Shown: piece by piece, positions 62,180 through 64,000 of the stretch
How positions within the stretch are numbered: position 1 is the first letter of the stretch
How the letters are laid out: every line of letters starts with the position of its first letter
Source: Coleofasciculus sp. LEGE 07092
Lineage (GTDB): Bacteria > Cyanobacteriota > Cyanobacteriia > Cyanobacteriales > Coleofasciculaceae
DNA length: 64,000 nucleotides
Reading direction: 5' to 3'
NCBI RefSeq assembly: GCF_015207375.1
Contig: NZ_JADEWY010000015.1
Span: forward strand, 1 to 64,000
Made by a program: the position numbers and the translations under genes
Notes under the pieces: model-generated
The model's database searches: none
Told to the model about the DNA's origin: nothing
Seen by the model: the letters and a program-made list of their open reading frames with translations, nothing else

Positions 62180-64000
62180 TTAAGACAGCTTGGGGCTAAA
62201 ATCCCCACCCTCTTCTTCCCCCACTCCCCACTCCTTACTCCCAAATTCCTTAGATAACCAGCCACGCCGCAACAGCAGCGAATTCGTCACTACTGTGACG
62301 GAACTAAACGCCATTAAGCCACCTGCGGCAGCCGGATTGAGGGCAATGCCAAATGCAGGTAAAAGCACACCCGCAGCGATGGGAATTCCGAGGACGTTGT
62401 AACCCAATGCCCAAAAGAGGTTCTGACGGATTTTGTTAAACGTGGCACGGGAGAGTTCAATTGAACTGACAACATCGAGCAAGTAAACAGCCCGATTTGG
62501 TGTACTGCTAACGCGCATCAACACAATATCTGCGGTTTCCACAGCCACATCCGTGCCGCCGTGCAGGGAAATACCTACATCAGCTTGTGCTAAGGCTGGG
62601 CTGTCATTGATCCCATCCCCAACCATTGCCACGCAACTGCCAGTCCCTTGCAACTCTGAAATGGCGGCGGCTTTGCCATCGGGACGCACTCCAGCAATAA
62701 CATCAGTTGGAGCAATAGCAAGCTGTCTAGCCATTGCCGCCGCCGCCTCGGGTTGGTCGCCAGTGAGCAGCATCACCCGCAATCCCAAGGTTTTGAGGCG
62801 TTCTACCGTCACTTTAGCATCGGGTCTGGGTATATCTGTAACGGCAATCATGCCCACCAACACGCCATCAACTGCCACGTAGACAACAGACTTTCCCGCC
62901 ACCGCCAGCCTTTGACACGTCGCTTTAGCCGTCTCGCTAATTGCCACGTCTTGCTGATGCAACCACTCGGCTGAACCCAGTAACAACTGCCGATTTTCAA
63001 CCCGCGCCGATACTCCTAATCCCGGTTCCGTGTAAAAGTCCCGCGCCGCCAATATCGATAACTGCTGCTGCTGGGCAGCGTTGCAAATTGCCAAAGCCAG
63101 GGGATGAGACGTACCGCTTTCGGCAGTGGCAGCAAGTTGTAGGAGTTTGGAGCCAGGAAATTCTGCCCAGTCCCCCAGACAAAAGCAATCAGTAACAGTC
63201 GGTTGCCCTGTCGTCAGCGTCCCCGTTTTGTCAAAAACTACGGTATCGAGCTGATGAACTCGTTCTAAGATATCGCCGCCTTTGACAAGCAAGCCGTGTT
63301 CTGCACCCAAACTGGTGCCGACTAAAATAGCTGTGGGTGTTGCTAAACCCAAGGCACAGGGACAGGCAACCACTAAAACAGCGATCGCTAATTTCAAACT
63401 TAAGAGTAACGGCGAAGTCGGGTGAACCATCAAGTGACCCATTCCCTCAGTCATGGGTGATAAAACATCCGACCAAATTCGAGTGCCGACGAAGTACCAG
63501 AACAAGAATGTCACAGAGGCGATTGCCAGCACACCGTAGGTAAAATATCCCGCTACCGTATCTGCTAGCTGCTGAACCGGCGCTTTGCGGGTTTGGGCGT
63601 CTTCAACCAATGCTAAAATTTGCGCCAAGGTTGTTTCTGTTCCTGTGCGGGTGGCTTTAATGGCGATCGCACCCGACTGATTTAAGGTGCCTGCGGCGAC
63701 TGCATCTCCTGGTTGCTTCAAGACAGGTAAAGGTTCCCCTGTTAGCATCGACTCATCCACCGACGACTGACCTGCAACCACTTCACCATCAACGGGTATT
63801 TTTTCCCCTGGCAAGACTCGCAGCCACTCCCCGACTCGCACTTGCTCAACCGGAATTTCGATACCGAGTTCTTCCGCCCCTTTCAAGGCTGATTTGCCAA
63901 TCAAACGTGCCACCTTGGGTTTAAGTGCCAACAATGCCTCAAATGCCCCGGATGCCTGATGCCGCGCCCGTTGTTCTAAGGTACGACCTAATAGAATAAA
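62180..64000 (-). CDS. copper-type P1B ATPase, 5' end beyond window
   Basis: This heavy-metal translocating P-type ATPase would pump Cu(I) across a membrane. The visible part has 607 codons and is open to the right edge. TGEPLPV (actuator) lies near the start of the visible part; [16 protein letters not shown] carries the CPC metal motif. DKTGTLT holds the phospho-Asp, SHPLALAI the HP locus, and [14 protein letters not shown] the hinge. The C-terminal helices are complete and the tail is charged. The N-terminal metal-binding domain and first helices lie outside the window. Cyanobacterial relatives are PacS (thylakoid) and CtaA (plasma membrane); which one this is cannot be decided. Confidence 0.9.
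   Translation of the reverse strand, partial: FILLGRTLEQRARHQASGAFEALLALKPKVARLIGKSALKGAEELGIEIPVEQVRVGEWLRVLPGEKIPVDGEVVAGQSSVDESMLTGEPLPVLKQPGDAVAAGTLNQSGAIAIKATRTGTETTLAQILALVEDAQTRKAPVQQLADTVAGYFTYGVLAIASVTFLFWYFVGTRIWSDVLSPMTEGMGHLMVHPTSPLLLSLKLAIAVLVVACPCALGLATPTAILVGTSLGAEHGLLVKGGDILERVHQLDTVVFDKTGTLTTGQPTVTDCFCLGDWAEFPGSKLLQLAATAESGTSHPLALAICNAAQQQQLSILAARDFYTEPGLGVSARVENRQLLLGSAEWLHQQDVAISETAKATCQRLAVAGKSVVYVAVDGVLVGMIAVTDIPRPDAKVTVERLKTLGLRVMLLTGDQPEAAAAMARQLAIAPTDVIAGVRPDGKAAAISELQGTGSCVAMVGDGINDSPALAQADVGISLHGGTDVAVETADIVLMRVSSTPNRAVYLLDVVSSIELSRATFNKIRQNLFWALGYNVLGIPIAAGVLLPAFGIALNPAAAGGLMAFSSVTVVTNSLLLRRGWLSKEFGSKEWGVGEEEGGDFSPKLS

Overview
The window reads as chromosomal DNA of a filamentous, mesophilic cyanobacterium of the Oscillatoriales/Coleofasciculus-Microcoleus kind. 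The reasons are phycobiliprotein operons including phycoerythrocyanin, very frequent GCGATCGC (HIP1) octamers, many multidomain two-component proteins, class III cyclase and STAND/FHA/VWA proteins, and dispersed short palindromic repeats. The genus is inference; there is no rRNA gene to anchor it.

Layout. 1-8.5 kb is a phycobilisome rod island. A leftward phycoerythrocyanin operon (pecB-pecA-pecE-pecF-linker) and a rightward phycocyanin operon (cpcB-cpcA-cpcC1-cpcC2-cpcD) diverge from a 1.1 kb control region. PecE/PecF attach phycocyanobilin to PecA and isomerise it to phycoviolobilin; the linkers stack the hexamers. 8.5-16.5 kb is mostly housekeeping: a lipoprotein, an alpha/beta hydrolase, agmatinase, a peroxiredoxin-like protein, pyrH-frr, a geranylgeranyl-reductase-family flavoprotein, and a glycine-zipper stress protein. 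16.9-25.9 kb is signal transduction: two convergent kinases with complementary defects, then a leftward RR / GAF-PAS-kinase / RR-GGDEF-EAL / RR-kinase cluster built on nearly duplicate receiver domains. 26-31.4 kb holds truB, a stop-interrupted Ser/Thr kinase, a second unusual kinase, a pentapeptide-TPR protein and sufE.

31.5-41.2 kb carries nnrDE, an ArsP-like permease with its TIGR03943 partner, a triple-receiver OmpR-type regulator, two dihydroorotase-family genes and lepB. 41.5-51.2 kb carries a pentapeptide/membrane/helical-tail protein, a FecR-CHASE2 cyclase pair, an LCIB-type (theta) carbonic anhydrase homologue, dtd and a STAND ATPase without its usual C-terminal repeats. 51.3-58.8 kb is the most accessory part: an FHA-VIT-VWA protein, a small protein that copies the VIT start, two MITE-like elements, a two-gene unit behind a perfect cyanobacterial LexA box, a membrane-anchored AAA/STAND ATPase and an LEA-like protein. 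59-64 kb returns to housekeeping (holB, tmk), a standalone FHA protein that shares a Thr-containing tail motif with the FHA-VWA protein, and a copper-type P1B ATPase that runs off the right edge.

The strongest leads are: the LexA-boxed two-gene unit; the convergent kinase pair (one lacks the phospho-acceptor His, the other lacks the ATP-binding boxes); the FHA tail motif shared by two genes about 7 kb apart; a rod linker with a repeated coiled-coil tail in place of the CpcD domain; and the LCIB homologue. All functions are read from sequence and family knowledge; no searches were run.
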